Source of the DNA: Flavobacteriaceae bacterium F08102
Lineage (GTDB): Bacteria > Bacteroidota > Bacteroidia > Flavobacteriales > Flavobacteriaceae
Length of the DNA stretch: 49,503 nt
Assembly: GCA_023015935.1 (NCBI GenBank)
Contig: JALKAY010000011.1
Location: 21,526-71,028, forward strand
Direction: 5' to 3'
Shown here: in pieces, positions 26,733-35,813 of the stretch
Layout of the letters: the number at the start of each line of letters is the position of its first letter
Numbering within the stretch: the first letter of the stretch is position 1
Notes under the pieces: model-generated
Databases searched by the model: none
Told to the model about the DNA's origin: nothing
Seen by the model: only the letters and a program-made list of their open reading frames with translations
Program-made: the position numbers and the translations under genes

Positions 26733-27051
26733 TGTGTACGCGATCTGTAGTTTGTAATAAAACAATTTTTCCCTGTGCATCTGCTACCCCTAAGACTAAA
26801 CATTCACTGAAAAAATTGGCTATCTGCTTAGGTTTAAAATTGACAATAGCGGTGACCTGTTTGTTTAAAAGTTCATCTTTTGTATAGTGATCAGTTATTT
26901 GAGCACTTGATTTCTTTATTCCTAAAGGACCAAAATCAATCGTTAATTGATAAGCCGGTTTTTTTGCTTTAGGAAAATTGGCTACTTCAATGATCGTACC
27001 TTGTCGTATATCTACCTTAGTAAAATCTTCGAAAGCAATATGGTTTGTCAT
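26713..27051 (-). CDS. csaA: CsaA-like tRNA-binding domain protein
   Basis: A 112-residue protein that is entirely a tRNA-binding OB fold. AFEDFTKVDIRQGTIIEVANF, then AYQLTIDFGPLGIKKSSAQI and QVTAIVNFKPKQIANFFSECL are the usual CsaA blocks. CsaA is a dimeric protein related to the EMAP/Arc1p domain and is described in Bacillus as a chaperone-like factor for secretion. I chose MTNHIAFEDF at 27051 over the longer frame, as family members start here. Divergent from the thioredoxin-like gene 46 bp away and overlapping the dehydrogenase downstream. Confidence 0.92.
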   Translation of the reverse strand: MTNHIAFEDFTKVDIRQGTIIEVANFPKAKKPAYQLTIDFGPLGIKKSSAQITDHYTKDELLNKQVTAIVNFKPKQIANFFSECLVLGVADAQGKIVLLQTTDRVHNGTPIN

Positions 27052-27097
27052 AATTTGATTAAATTTACGGGATAAATCTACAAATAAATTACGCATT

Positions 27098-27661
27098 ATG
27101 GCGAGAACTCTCTCAAATATGTTAGCGTTAGGCACCATCGCTCCAGACTTTACATTGCCTAATGTAGTGAATGGTAAACAGGCCAGTTTAACAGCATTAA
27201 AAGGGGAGCGAGGGACATTAGTTATGTTTATATGTAATCATTGCCCTTATGTACTCCATGTGAATTCTGTCTTAATTGACTTAGCTACCTATTATCAACC
27301 CAAAGGAATTTCATTCATTGCGATTTCAGCGAATGATGCAAAGGCATATCCTGAAGATGGCCCTGTAGCAATGAAGTTACGAGCGGAAGAGCTTAATTAT
27401 CCATTTCCTTATTTATACGATGAAAGCCAAGAAGTTGCTAAAGCGTATGTAGCGGCTTGTACCCCTGATTTCTTTTTATTTGATGAAAATTTGGCACTCG
27501 TGTATCGGGGACAACTTGATAATTCGCGTCCTGGAAATGGAATTCCAGCAACCGGTACAGATTTAGCACATGCCATCGATTGTTTATTAAATAATAATGA
27601 AAATGTAGAAGTTCAAAAACCGAGTATGGGGTGTAATATTAAATGGAAAGAAGGGGGTTAG
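27098..27661 (+). CDS. Thioredoxin-like (AhpC/TSA-type) redoxin
   Basis: A 187-residue thioredoxin-fold protein with the start LGTIAPDFTLPNVVNGKQAS and the active segment MFICNHCPYVLHVN (CxxC). The late motif AYVAACTPDFFLFDENLALVYRG contains the cis-proline (TPD). The C-terminal KPSMGCNIKWK is conserved in this subgroup, and its cysteine could act as a resolving residue. The group is annotated only as thioredoxin family, with peroxidase or reductase activity being plausible. No signal peptide, so cytoplasmic. It is divergent from csaA and followed by a candidate terminator. Confidence 0.9.
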   Translation: MARTLSNMLALGTIAPDFTLPNVVNGKQASLTALKGERGTLVMFICNHCPYVLHVNSVLIDLATYYQPKGISFIAISANDAKAYPEDGPVAMKLRAEELNYPFPYLYDESQEVAKAYVAACTPDFFLFDENLALVYRGQLDNSRPGNGIPATGTDLAHAIDCLLNNNENVEVQKPSMGCNIKWKEGG

Positions 27662-28066
27662 AGAATCGTTGTTCGCTGTTTGTAAAGACGGTAATCGTGC
27701 GTACTTGTAAATGAAATAGGGAGAGTTAGGTGTTTTTTGACGGTTGGATTTTTATCGTGTGATTTCCTTACTAGCACCCATAAGGTTCTGTGAAGTTTAC
27801 AACTTTACAGCCTAACCGTTTTTTATACTTGCATACTTTTTTGTTTGTCCAAAAACCAAATCGACCCAAAGGAGATTTATGCCAGTTTAATGGAATAAAA
27901 GGAGGTGAGTAAATCAAAAAACGACAGCAAGTAATCTAGTTCATTTTAACAATTCGTGCAATTTGAGCGCAGCGCCCCATTATTTGTGGAATACTGCGTA
28001 CCGCTAAGAAAGCATTCGTGTAAATGTATGTCTAAAAAATGCCTCTGTGGTGCTCAATGAAACGGA
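27662..28066. other. Intergenic region, 405 bp, between convergent genes
   Basis: Contains a candidate terminator (27784-27824) and otherwise no gene, repeat or RNA that I can recognise. Confidence 0.4.
27784..27824 (+). terminator. Candidate intrinsic terminator of the redoxin gene
   Basis: A 10-bp stem CTGTGAAGTT / AACTTTACAG with one G-U pair and a 3-nt loop is extended by GGTT/AACC across a bulge and followed by GTTTTTT. It lies about 120 bp after the stop codon. Confidence 0.6.
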
Positions 28067-28609
28067 TTACCACTTCATTCGCGTTTTTAAATTGTTTATA
28101 TGGGCATAATGATGTACACAGTGCCACGCGTAGTAACCAATAGTTTCTGCCAGTGAAGTTTCTTTATGGGTTGTTGGATGAATAAAGGTGTGTTGTAGTT
28201 CATTTGCGCTGAGTTCTTTTAAGAAATAAACCCATTTGGCATGTAATGAGCTCAAGGTATTTAAAGACAATTCAATAGGAGCCTTTTTGCTATCTCTTAA
28301 TGCTGCCCAACGGTCTTCATAATAAGGTTTAATAATAGGTTTTACTTCGGTTAGGGCCATTTTAAATCGAATATATGCATTAAAATGACTGTCAGACAAA
28401 TGGTGAACAACCTGCCTTACCGTCCAGCCTTCTGGACGGTAAGGGGTGTCAAGTTGTTTCTCTGAAAAATCTATAACCAATTTCACCAATTGATCTGGGA
28501 AATCCTCCAATACAGAAATCCACTCTCTAATATGTGAAGAGGTGATGGGTTTTGGAATAGTTACTTTTCCAATCGGATATTTAAAATATGCTAAGCGTTG
28601 TTCGTCCAC
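28067..28609 (-). CDS. YfiT family bacillithiol transferase (DinB fold)
   Basis: A 180-residue metal-dependent thiol transferase of the DinB/YfiT fold. RLAYFKYPIGKV at the start, YRPEGWTVRQVVHHLSDSH with ligand candidates H69/H70, and YYAWHCVHHYAHI with two further histidines near the C-terminus match YfiT, a bacillithiol S-transferase. The family joins bacillithiol to electrophiles for detoxification. This fits the presence of bshA at 45.1 kb. It lies 36 bp after the peptidyl-prolyl isomerase fusion gene on the same strand and is probably in its operon. Confidence 0.92.
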   Translation of the reverse strand: MDEQRLAYFKYPIGKVTIPKPITSSHIREWISVLEDFPDQLVKLVIDFSEKQLDTPYRPEGWTVRQVVHHLSDSHFNAYIRFKMALTEVKPIIKPYYEDRWAALRDSKKAPIELSLNTLSSLHAKWVYFLKELSANELQHTFIHPTTHKETSLAETIGYYAWHCVHHYAHINNLKTRMKW

Positions 28610-28645
28610 CCAATTAAGTTTTACAGCGGTTTCTTGTATTTAAAA

Positions 28646-29581
28646 TTATGAACCTACTTTCATTAATTCCACATCGAAAATAAGCGGTGCATTTGGTGGG
28701 ATAACACCACCAGCTCCACGTGCGCCATAGGCCAGATCGGATGGTATAACAAAGCGTGCTTTATCTCCAACTTTTAACAATTGTATTCCTTCATCCCAAC
28801 CTGGAATAACTTGGCCAATACCAATGGTAAAATCGATAGGTTGTTTGCGTTTATACGAAGAGTCAAAAACGGTTCCGTCAAGAAGTTGGCCTTTGTAGTG
28901 TACCGAAACAGGTTTTCCTTTTTCAGCACGAGGACCATTCCCATGTTGAATAATTTGATATCTAAGTCCGCTATCTGTCTTTTTAAATCCAGCAGAAACC
29001 GCTTCTAATTCCTTTTCAAGGGCTTCTCTTTCAAGGGCTTCTCGTTTTGCTCTATTACCTTCAAAAGTTCGAAATGCTTCAACTGCATTGAATTTTTCAG
29101 CCGCTTCTCCAACTCTAATAATCGAGATAGCTTCTATAATATCGCCTTGTGCAATTTGATCTACAACCTCTTGGCCTTCAACAACCTCTCCAAACACCGT
29201 ATGTTTATTGTCTAACCAAGGTGTTGGTACATGGGTGATAAAAAATTGACTTCCATTTGAGGCTGGGCCAGAATTTGCCATCGATAAAATTCCAGGTTTA
29301 TCGTGCTTGAGGTCTGGGTGAAATTCGTCATCAAATTTGTATCCCGGTGTTCCTGTTCCTGTTCCTGAAGGACAGCCTCCTTGAATCATAAAATCAGGAA
29401 TAACACGGTGGAAATTCAAGCCGTTATAATAAGGTTGTCCTTGTGGCCTAAAATCGTTTTCTAAATTTCCTTCCGCTAAAGCGACAAAATTCCCAACAGT
29501 TCCGGGGGTTTTTTCAAAAGTTAAATTAACTACTATATCACCTTTTGCTGTGGTGAATTTTGCATATAATCCGTTATTCAT
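28646..29581 (-). CDS. Bifunctional cyclophilin-FKBP peptidyl-prolyl isomerase
   Basis: A 311-residue fusion of two unrelated proline isomerase folds. Residues 1-160 are a cyclophilin of the bacterial PpiB type ([19 protein letters not shown], then [16 protein letters not shown] and [14 protein letters not shown]). A charged helical linker at about 165-205 ([20 protein letters not shown]) follows. Residues 205-311 are an FKBP domain ([20 protein letters not shown], then [20 protein letters not shown] and [18 protein letters not shown]). No signal peptide, so it acts in the cytoplasm in folding. A consensus promoter lies 21 bp upstream of the ATG. Confidence 0.95.
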   Translation of the reverse strand: MNNGLYAKFTTAKGDIVVNLTFEKTPGTVGNFVALAEGNLENDFRPQGQPYYNGLNFHRVIPDFMIQGGCPSGTGTGTPGYKFDDEFHPDLKHDKPGILSMANSGPASNGSQFFITHVPTPWLDNKHTVFGEVVEGQEVVDQIAQGDIIEAISIIRVGEAAEKFNAVEAFRTFEGNRAKREALEREALEKELEAVSAGFKKTDSGLRYQIIQHGNGPRAEKGKPVSVHYKGQLLDGTVFDSSYKRKQPIDFTIGIGQVIPGWDEGIQLLKVGDKARFVIPSDLAYGARGAGGVIPPNAPLIFDVELMKVGS

Positions 29582-29601
29582 AGTATTGTTTTTAAGAGCT
29601 G

Positions 29602-29609
29602 CAAAGATA
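29602..29609 (-). promoter_or_regulatory. -7 promoter element TATCTTTG of the isomerase fusion gene
   Basis: On the minus strand TATCTTTG, followed by C, matches the Bacteroidetes -7 consensus and lies 20 bp before the ATG at 29581. Confidence 0.65.
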
Positions 29610-29698
29610 CAGGTTTGTCTATGCTATAAAAACTGTTTTACCATTTATTCATCGTAAGATAAATGACAGAGCTGTTAAGAATGAGTCCAAAATGAAGC

Positions 29699-29717
29699 AT
29701 GGGGCAAATAGCCCCAT
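29699..29717. repeat. 7-bp hairpin ATGGGGC / GCCCCAT
   Basis: A GC-rich stem with a 5-nt loop lies 98 bp after the tricorn protease stop. It lacks a T-tract, so it could be a weak terminator or an RNA stabilising element. Confidence 0.4.
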
Positions 29718-29814
29718 TACTTCGTATGCATCCGTTCTCTTCCTTATTTTTGTATGAGTAAACAAAATAGATAGGCCAGAGGAAACGAGTTCTTTTTCTA
29801 TCTAGTTTTTAGGT

Positions 29815-32800
29815 TTATTTATTAATTTTTTCAAAAATGATTTCTAAAGCTTTATCTAGTTGTGGATAATTGCCTTCCATACGATCTTTAAAATCCTTTG
29901 GAACATATACATCAGGTTTAACACCTTCAATTTCTAAGTCCCTACCATCTAAGGTATAGCATCCCCATGAGGGCAAGCGATACGATGAACCATCAACAAG
30001 GCTTTTACTCGAAGTGAAAATTATCCAACGATACGTTTCGGTACCCACAATAGTCCCTAAGCCCAGGGCTTTAAATCCAGCAGAAGTCATTTCGGCATCG
30101 GATAAGGATTGTTCATTCATGAGTAAAACAATAGGTTTATTTCCATAATTAAAATTAGATTGTCCCGTTAATTTTCCACCTCGGTATTTCCAATTTAAAT
30201 AGGTTTTTTGTTGAAGAAAATTCAGGACTTCATCGTGTACATTTCCTCCGGTATTATATCGTAAATCTAAAATTAACGCTTTCTTATCGGCTTCATCGCT
30301 TACCAAATCGTGCTTAAATTTCGTTAATTCAGCACCTGACATATTTTTCATATGCACATAAGCAATTTGATGATTCGATTTTTCATCCACGTATTTTTGA
30401 TTTTGATTTTGCCATTCATCATAAAGTAAGTCGCGGATAGTTCCACTTGAAGTTGGATGAATATTTACGGTAAAATCTGTTCCATTACGCTTAAAGGTTA
30501 AACTGATTTCATTGGTAAAACTGGGCGTAGTGAAATAGGATTCTCGGTTCAATTTTTTATTGACCTTTACCCCGTTAACAGCAATAAGTTCATCCCCTTT
30601 ACGTAGGTTTTTACCCTTGCGGTCTGCAGGACTGTTAGGAACAATGCGCTCTATGAGGTAGGGATTTTTTTGGTCGAAAAGGATTCCAGTAGCTAAAGAT
30701 CTTGTGCCGTAATAAAGGTTTTCTTCTTTGCCTTTAGAATTAAATCCGAAATGCGAGGTGTTTAATTCACCCAACATATCATTAAAAATTAAGCGTAAAT
30801 CTGCACGATTTCTAACATACGGAATGTATTTGGCATAGCGATCACGTAATTTTTGCCAGTTTTGCCCGTGGAAGTTTTCGTCGTAATAATTTTCTTCCAT
30901 ACCTGCCCAAGCTTCATAAAACATTTGGTTAAATTCATGTGCTAAAGTTTTTGAGAAGGTGTAGTTAAGATTAATACTCGTTAGCTTATTGGCTTTGATC
31001 GAAAGGGTTGAAATTTTACCACCTGATAATATATATTTCTTTTTAGTCCCTTGCACGAGCTGATAACCACGCATAGGGGTATCACTTACACGTTCAGTTT
31101 TGTTTGGTTTGAAAGGGCTAATGGTTGTTTTGTAAAGTTGACTTTTACCTTCATTTTGATTTGAAAGGTAAAGAATATAGGTTTCATCTCCTTCGCTGAT
31201 AACCGAGGGAGCTTGTTGTTGACCAAACGACGGACTAATTTGAGTTAACCGTTTCATTAATCCATTTGGGTTAATAGAGACCGCAATTTTCTCTTCTTTT
31301 GGAGCCGTTTTTTTATCCTTTCCTTTTTTGTCTTTTTTAGAATCCTTTTCTTTTTCTTCAAAAAGAGATTTTACCTTATCAATTTTAAAGGGTTTATCAA
31401 AATGATCCATCGCCATTTGATAAATTTTCGCATTTGTGGTACCTGTTGGATATCCAGGGTTTATTCTGTCAGATGCGAAATAGATATGTTTTCCATCGGG
31501 AGACCAAACAGGGCTAGATTCAGAAACTTTTGTGTTGGTTAAGTTTAAAATTGTTTTGCTCTCAATGTGGTAGGTAAATATTTCTGTTTCAAAGTTTCGA
31601 TAGGCATTGTAAACAATATAGGCATCATCCGGCGAGAAATGTGGTGTGGAGTTGTAAAAACCCCAGAATTCATCCGTGACGATTGGACTGCGTTTAAAAC
31701 TCTTTAAATCGAGTAGATACATGGTATTTCGACCACTTAAATAAACGGCTTTACTGCGATCACTATTAAGAGAAATTTGTCGATTGTTTTGTTGGTCTTT
31801 TGTAAGTTGCGTAGGCTTCGCGTTGGCAGCAGGATCGCTGTTAATTGTAAACCAATTGTAATACCCCTTTACAGATTGAGAATACAGTAAGGTTTTATTG
31901 TCTTTTAACCACTTTACCTCTTGGATAGCTTCATGTTCATCTGTAGGAACTAAGGATATGAATTTACCTTCAATATCCGAAATGAAAAGTCTTCCTCGTG
32001 AAATAAAGGCGATTTTCTTTTCGTCTGGAGAAACATCGAAATAGGTAATATTCCCGTTGGTTTTAAAACTTTGCTCTTTATGGAGAGTGTTATTGATATA
32101 AACATTGATCTCTGGTTTGGTGGTTTTACCACTAGCTACATCATATACATAAAGTTGATAGTCTTTTCTGAAGACTATTTTTTCACCATTGGCACTTACT
32201 TTTGGCCACATAATAGAGCTAGAGAAATTTGTCAATTTCGTTTTCGTATTATTTTCTAAACGATATAAATTATATTCTCCATTTGCTTCATCAGACATAA
32301 AGTACAACTTTCCATTGCGATCAAAGCTAACGCCAAAATCTTTTCCTCGATAGGTAGTGTGTTTCTTAAACTCTTTGGTTTTTGGGTTATAAGATTTTAT
32401 ATCGGGATTGTAATCTCCTTTATAGCGTTTTCGATGCGCAAACCGGCTACTTTCCCAAGATTCATTAAAATAAATAGCATCACTTTTCGGGTCTTCCACC
32501 ACATTGTGAACGGTATTAAAATAATGATCAAATAAGCGAGAAGGGGTACCTCCGTCCTTTTCAACCCAATAGGTTGTTATAGAATTTAGGCGATTTGATG
32601 TGAAGTAGATTTTTTTACTATCCCAGCTCCAAGAGCTCACCACATCGTTACCATCGTGAAAGGTAAGTTGTTCTATCTTCCCTCCAGCCATTGGCATGAT
32701 ATATACATCATCATTTCCAAACTGATTACTGGAGAATGCTAACCATTTTCCATCCGGTGAAACACTTGGATTTTTTTCATCTCCATCCATGGCAGTGATC

Positions 32801-32982
32801 CGTTCGGCATTTCCCCCAGTAGTAGGCACCTTCCATAAATCGCTTTCATAACTGAAAATAATAGTTTGACCATCAGGTGTCAATGTTGGGGTTAATGTAA
32901 AATACGGTTCATTGTTTTGGGCTGTACTGAATGTTGAAATTATTCCAAAATACGTACATAGAAGAAGGGTCAATGATTTCAT
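29815..32982 (-). CDS. Tricorn protease homologue, S41 family peptidase
   Basis: A 1055-residue secreted or periplasmic protease. A signal peptide ends near residue 22 (ISTFSTAQ). PD40/WD40-like beta-propeller repeats fill about 23-600 (TLTPDGQTIIFSYESDLWKV; PSVSPDGKWLAFSSNQFGND; PVWSPDGKHIYFASDR). A lysine-rich low-complexity stretch lies at about 548-570 (KEKDSKKDKKGKDKKTAPKEE). Then come the tricorn core domain, a PDZ domain (NLRKGDELIAVNGVKV) and an S41 catalytic domain with the nucleophile Ser in NEQSLSDAEM. Bacteroidetes homologues are processing peptidases that complete breakdown of oligopeptides. No T9SS sorting domain is present. Confidence 0.95.
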   Translation of the reverse strand: MKSLTLLLCTYFGIISTFSTAQNNEPYFTLTPTLTPDGQTIIFSYESDLWKVPTTGGNAERITAMDGDEKNPSVSPDGKWLAFSSNQFGNDDVYIMPMAGGKIEQLTFHDGNDVVSSWSWDSKKIYFTSNRLNSITTYWVEKDGGTPSRLFDHYFNTVHNVVEDPKSDAIYFNESWESSRFAHRKRYKGDYNPDIKSYNPKTKEFKKHTTYRGKDFGVSFDRNGKLYFMSDEANGEYNLYRLENNTKTKLTNFSSSIMWPKVSANGEKIVFRKDYQLYVYDVASGKTTKPEINVYINNTLHKEQSFKTNGNITYFDVSPDEKKIAFISRGRLFISDIEGKFISLVPTDEHEAIQEVKWLKDNKTLLYSQSVKGYYNWFTINSDPAANAKPTQLTKDQQNNRQISLNSDRSKAVYLSGRNTMYLLDLKSFKRSPIVTDEFWGFYNSTPHFSPDDAYIVYNAYRNFETEIFTYHIESKTILNLTNTKVSESSPVWSPDGKHIYFASDRINPGYPTGTTNAKIYQMAMDHFDKPFKIDKVKSLFEEKEKDSKKDKKGKDKKTAPKEEKIAVSINPNGLMKRLTQISPSFGQQQAPSVISEGDETYILYLSNQNEGKSQLYKTTISPFKPNKTERVSDTPMRGYQLVQGTKKKYILSGGKISTLSIKANKLTSINLNYTFSKTLAHEFNQMFYEAWAGMEENYYDENFHGQNWQKLRDRYAKYIPYVRNRADLRLIFNDMLGELNTSHFGFNSKGKEENLYYGTRSLATGILFDQKNPYLIERIVPNSPADRKGKNLRKGDELIAVNGVKVNKKLNRESYFTTPSFTNEISLTFKRNGTDFTVNIHPTSSGTIRDLLYDEWQNQNQKYVDEKSNHQIAYVHMKNMSGAELTKFKHDLVSDEADKKALILDLRYNTGGNVHDEVLNFLQQKTYLNWKYRGGKLTGQSNFNYGNKPIVLLMNEQSLSDAEMTSAGFKALGLGTIVGTETYRWIIFTSSKSLVDGSSYRLPSWGCYTLDGRDLEIEGVKPDVYVPKDFKDRMEGNYPQLDKALEIIFEKINK

Positions 32983-33013
32983 AATGAGAACAAATTTTAT
33001 AAATAATTAGCCT

Positions 33014-33021
33014 CAAAAATA
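33014..33021 (-). promoter_or_regulatory. -7 promoter element TATTTTTG of the tricorn gene
   Basis: On the minus strand TATTTTTG matches TAnnTTTG and lies 31 bp upstream of the ATG at 32982. The upstream -33 element is not clear. Confidence 0.45.
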
Positions 33022-33082
33022 CTTAAATAATTTCAATGATTATCTGGAATTTCAAACTTTATAAAAAGGGGGAGGTAGGGGA

Positions 33083-33110
33083 TAAAAAAGCCCTCAAGAA
33101 TGAGGGCTTT
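33083..33110 (-). terminator. Intrinsic terminator of the T9SS-protein operon
   Basis: The perfect stem AAAGCCCTCA / TGAGGGCTTT with a 4-nt loop is followed on the minus strand by a run of U. It lies 55 bp after the stop of the T9SS sorting-domain protein. Confidence 0.92.
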
Positions 33111-33164
33111 GTGTATGCTTACCATGGAATGTCTCGGTAAACGAAAGGTTTATTCCATATGAAA

Positions 33165-33995
33165 TTATTGTTTTACAATTTTAAAACTCCCTTCGCGCTG
33201 TCCAATGGCTACCTGTACAAAGTAAACACCGTTGGGAAGGTGTTGTAAATCTAAATTTGTATTTGCAACGATGGGATGATTTACCAAAACTTTTTGTCCG
33301 ATGGTATTGTAAATATTTACTTGAGAAATATCTTCATTGGCTTTTAAGTTTAAGATATTGTTTTTGACGGGATTTGGTGAATAGCTAAATCCAACTGCTA
33401 ATAAATCCTCAACGCTAGCCGTTGCCGTATTACTTAATTTGTAATGGTCAATACCAACTCCCCAAGTAAGGGTATTTTCGTCATCATAGGTAAAGCGTAC
33501 TTGGAATGCATCGTTGATATAAGGGGTTACATCCAGGTTAACGGTTCTACTTGTGCCGGTATTACTTGCCGTATCGTCTCCATCGACAAACCAAATGTTT
33601 TGCCAAGCAGACCCATCCCATACGTCTATCATGAAATTCCCTGATTTACCGAAGGCTTGATGGTTATAGATAACTTCAATGCCCGCTGAGGTTAAATTGG
33701 CAGCAACTAAATCGATGGCTGGGCTTGTTAAGGTTAATACATTATTATCAGAAGGTCCTGAATCATTGTCGCTGAAATAGGCGCCACCTGAAGGAAATGA
33801 AGCATAGGTGCCTGAACTACCAGAGCCACTTCCTACAATATTCCCTGTATATCCGAATTGCCAAGTATCATTGGCTGATTTTGTTACGGTCCATCCTGCA
33901 GGCAAGGTAGTTGCATTAAAATTTTCTTCCTGCAATTGCGCATTTGCTGTGGTGCAAAGAGCAAATATTATATATATGATTGTTAATTTTTTCAT
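33165..33995 (-). CDS. Secreted protein with T9SS type A sorting domain
   Basis: A 276-residue secreted protein. The signal peptide ends at TTANAQ (about residue 19). The mature part (about 20-190) is a jelly-roll, adhesion-type module common in flavobacterial surface proteins (EENFNATTLPAGWTV, then NVLTLTSPAIDLVAANLTSA, and GNFMIDVWDGSAWQNIW). Residues about 200-276 are the type A sorting domain (FSYSPNPVKNNILNLKANED, then VNIYNTIGQKV and LPNGVYFVQVAIG...FKIVKQ), which directs export by type IX secretion and surface attachment. It starts 17 bp after the upstream 541-residue protein and ends at a strong terminator. Confidence 0.93.
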   Translation of the reverse strand: MKKLTIIYIIFALCTTANAQLQEENFNATTLPAGWTVTKSANDTWQFGYTGNIVGSGSGSSGTYASFPSGGAYFSDNDSGPSDNNVLTLTSPAIDLVAANLTSAGIEVIYNHQAFGKSGNFMIDVWDGSAWQNIWFVDGDDTASNTGTSRTVNLDVTPYINDAFQVRFTYDDENTLTWGVGIDHYKLSNTATASVEDLLAVGFSYSPNPVKNNILNLKANEDISQVNIYNTIGQKVLVNHPIVANTNLDLQHLPNGVYFVQVAIGQREGSFKIVKQ

Positions 33996-34012
33996 GGTTT
34001 TAAATTTAGGAA

Positions 34013-35638
34013 TTATTCAAATTCTACACGTTGTACATAAACTTTAGCATTTCCAGCCGCATCTGTTACTGTCCATTCTCGAACGATAATATGTACACGT
34101 TTTACCGCACAATTGTTTAGCGAAGCGTTCATTTCTAAATGTTGTGCACCTTCGCCACCAATGGCTTGTCCATTCACAGTTCCTTCATATGAAATTGAAA
34201 AACCTACACCGTAATTGCCATATGTATCTTTTGGACCAATTTCCATGTGATGTAAGTTGGTGTTACTGAGTAAATTTATGGTTGCATCTTTATATGCACC
34301 AAATCCAATAAATTTGTAGGGTTTAGAGAAATCTACGTTTGCATATGCTCGTTGTTCCTTTTTAGCGTCTGTTGGCTGATAATCACCCGTACTTTGCCAT
34401 GTAGCATAATCAACTAAGGATTTAAAATAAATTTCAATTAACCAACCAGACGTAGGGTCTTCGTTGTTTATCGCTCGTCCGTGAATTTTCACAGTACCAT
34501 CGTCAAATTTCTCGACATAACCGTCTTCCCAATGATGCTGTTTGTCAAAAGGGAAATTATAGAACCAAAGATTTGAATCTTTGTATTCATCCATGGGGCT
34601 ATATCCAATCTTACACGATTCTACAATATCACTGTATTCGTTGTATTCTACGGTAACAGCAGAACAATCATCTGTAAAATTAACGATGGGAAGTTGACTA
34701 GCATCTTCGAGTAATACATGATCGTAAAAATTGACTGCAACTGGAGGTGTTGTGTCAAAATCTACACAAGTACAACGTACATCTGTTTTAACGGCACCAG
34801 CTAAAATCCACGATTGTCCATTTACCGATTGTCCATTTTTTTTGTTTCTTGTATCGATGGTAATGGTAATTTCATCCACATCACCTGGTACTTCGTCTAA
34901 TTTTAATTCAAAAGTTTTAATACAACAGGTTCCTGAGGGAAAACTGTTTATTTTTTCTATGAGTTCTACTGAGTTATTAGCTCCAGCGCTCACTTCAATT
35001 TTTATGTATCGACCGTCTGCTGTTAACTCTGAAATTGGTAATTCAACGGCAACCGTTCGTGGTCCTGAATCTGTAGGAATTGGAATGCTGGTTGTTTGAA
35101 TATCGTTATAGCCATTTAAAGAAGTAAATACACCTGAACTAGAAATTCCGTTATTTCTATATGTAAATACATAGACTAACATAGACTGGGCATACGCTTC
35201 TTTTGTAGTATTGTTGTAAACCACGGCTGAGGTTGCGGGTAACTCTGCTCGATAATACCAGACATCAGAACTACCACCCGTAGGAGCCACTCTATTTGCT
35301 GTATATTTTTGTCCGCTGCCATCTTCAATTTCAACACTGCTACCGGGATTTTGGCCTTTGTATACAACTTCAACAACGACGCGATCAATTCCTTCGGTAT
35401 TTGAAAGGTCTATTGAAGCAGGGACATTGTTTTTTAAACCTAAACTCATAAGGTCAACTTCGATACCATCTTTACAGGTATATGACCATCCTGAATCAGT
35501 TGCACTGGTAAAGCTATTTGATTCAATCTCAATTTTTTTGACAACAGGTTCGCTGGAAATTGCATTGTTGGCAAAAAGTGTCGGGGAGACTAAAACGAGT
35601 GCGAAAAAAATCATTCGCAAATTGTACTTTTGTTCCAT
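34013..35638 (-). CDS. Secreted protein with split HYR-like domain, unknown function
   Basis: A 541-residue exported protein with a signal peptide ending around LFANNA. Residues about 35-290 are beta-rich repeats (SGWSYTCKDGIEVDLMSLGL; NTEGIDRVVVEVVYKGQNPG; EIDTRNKK-like strands) with the clustered cysteines TCCIK and CTCVDFD. From about 297 it resembles a HYR domain: DTTPPVAVNFYDHVLLED...INFTDDCSAVTVEYNEY, and, near the C-terminus, REWTVTDAAGNAKVYVQRVEF. About 130 residues of another sequence (SPMDEYKDSNLWFYNFPFDK to VGFSISYEGTVNGQ) are inserted between these two halves. It lacks its own sorting domain. The gene following by 17 bp encodes one. Confidence 0.7.
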   Translation of the reverse strand: MEQKYNLRMIFFALVLVSPTLFANNAISSEPVVKKIEIESNSFTSATDSGWSYTCKDGIEVDLMSLGLKNNVPASIDLSNTEGIDRVVVEVVYKGQNPGSSVEIEDGSGQKYTANRVAPTGGSSDVWYYRAELPATSAVVYNNTTKEAYAQSMLVYVFTYRNNGISSSGVFTSLNGYNDIQTTSIPIPTDSGPRTVAVELPISELTADGRYIKIEVSAGANNSVELIEKINSFPSGTCCIKTFELKLDEVPGDVDEITITIDTRNKKNGQSVNGQSWILAGAVKTDVRCTCVDFDTTPPVAVNFYDHVLLEDASQLPIVNFTDDCSAVTVEYNEYSDIVESCKIGYSPMDEYKDSNLWFYNFPFDKQHHWEDGYVEKFDDGTVKIHGRAINNEDPTSGWLIEIYFKSLVDYATWQSTGDYQPTDAKKEQRAYANVDFSKPYKFIGFGAYKDATINLLSNTNLHHMEIGPKDTYGNYGVGFSISYEGTVNGQAIGGEGAQHLEMNASLNNCAVKRVHIIVREWTVTDAAGNAKVYVQRVEFE

Positions 35639-35813
35639 GCTATTAGATTTAGTGAGTAATTCAAAACAGTAATTCCCTTGATAGAATTAACTATAAGGGT
35701 ATACTATAACGCCGTTTAGGCAATTATATTTTGATATTTCATGCGTAATAAATTACTGCGTTTATTATAGAACAACTGAAATTTTTAAATTCCTACCTCT
35801 GTTGAAGGAAAAT

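Noticed and set aside
27060-27067. Palindromic TAAATTTA between csaA and the redoxin gene as a shared promoter
   Set aside because: Only 7 of 8 bases match in each direction and it lies too close to the csaA start to leave a leader.
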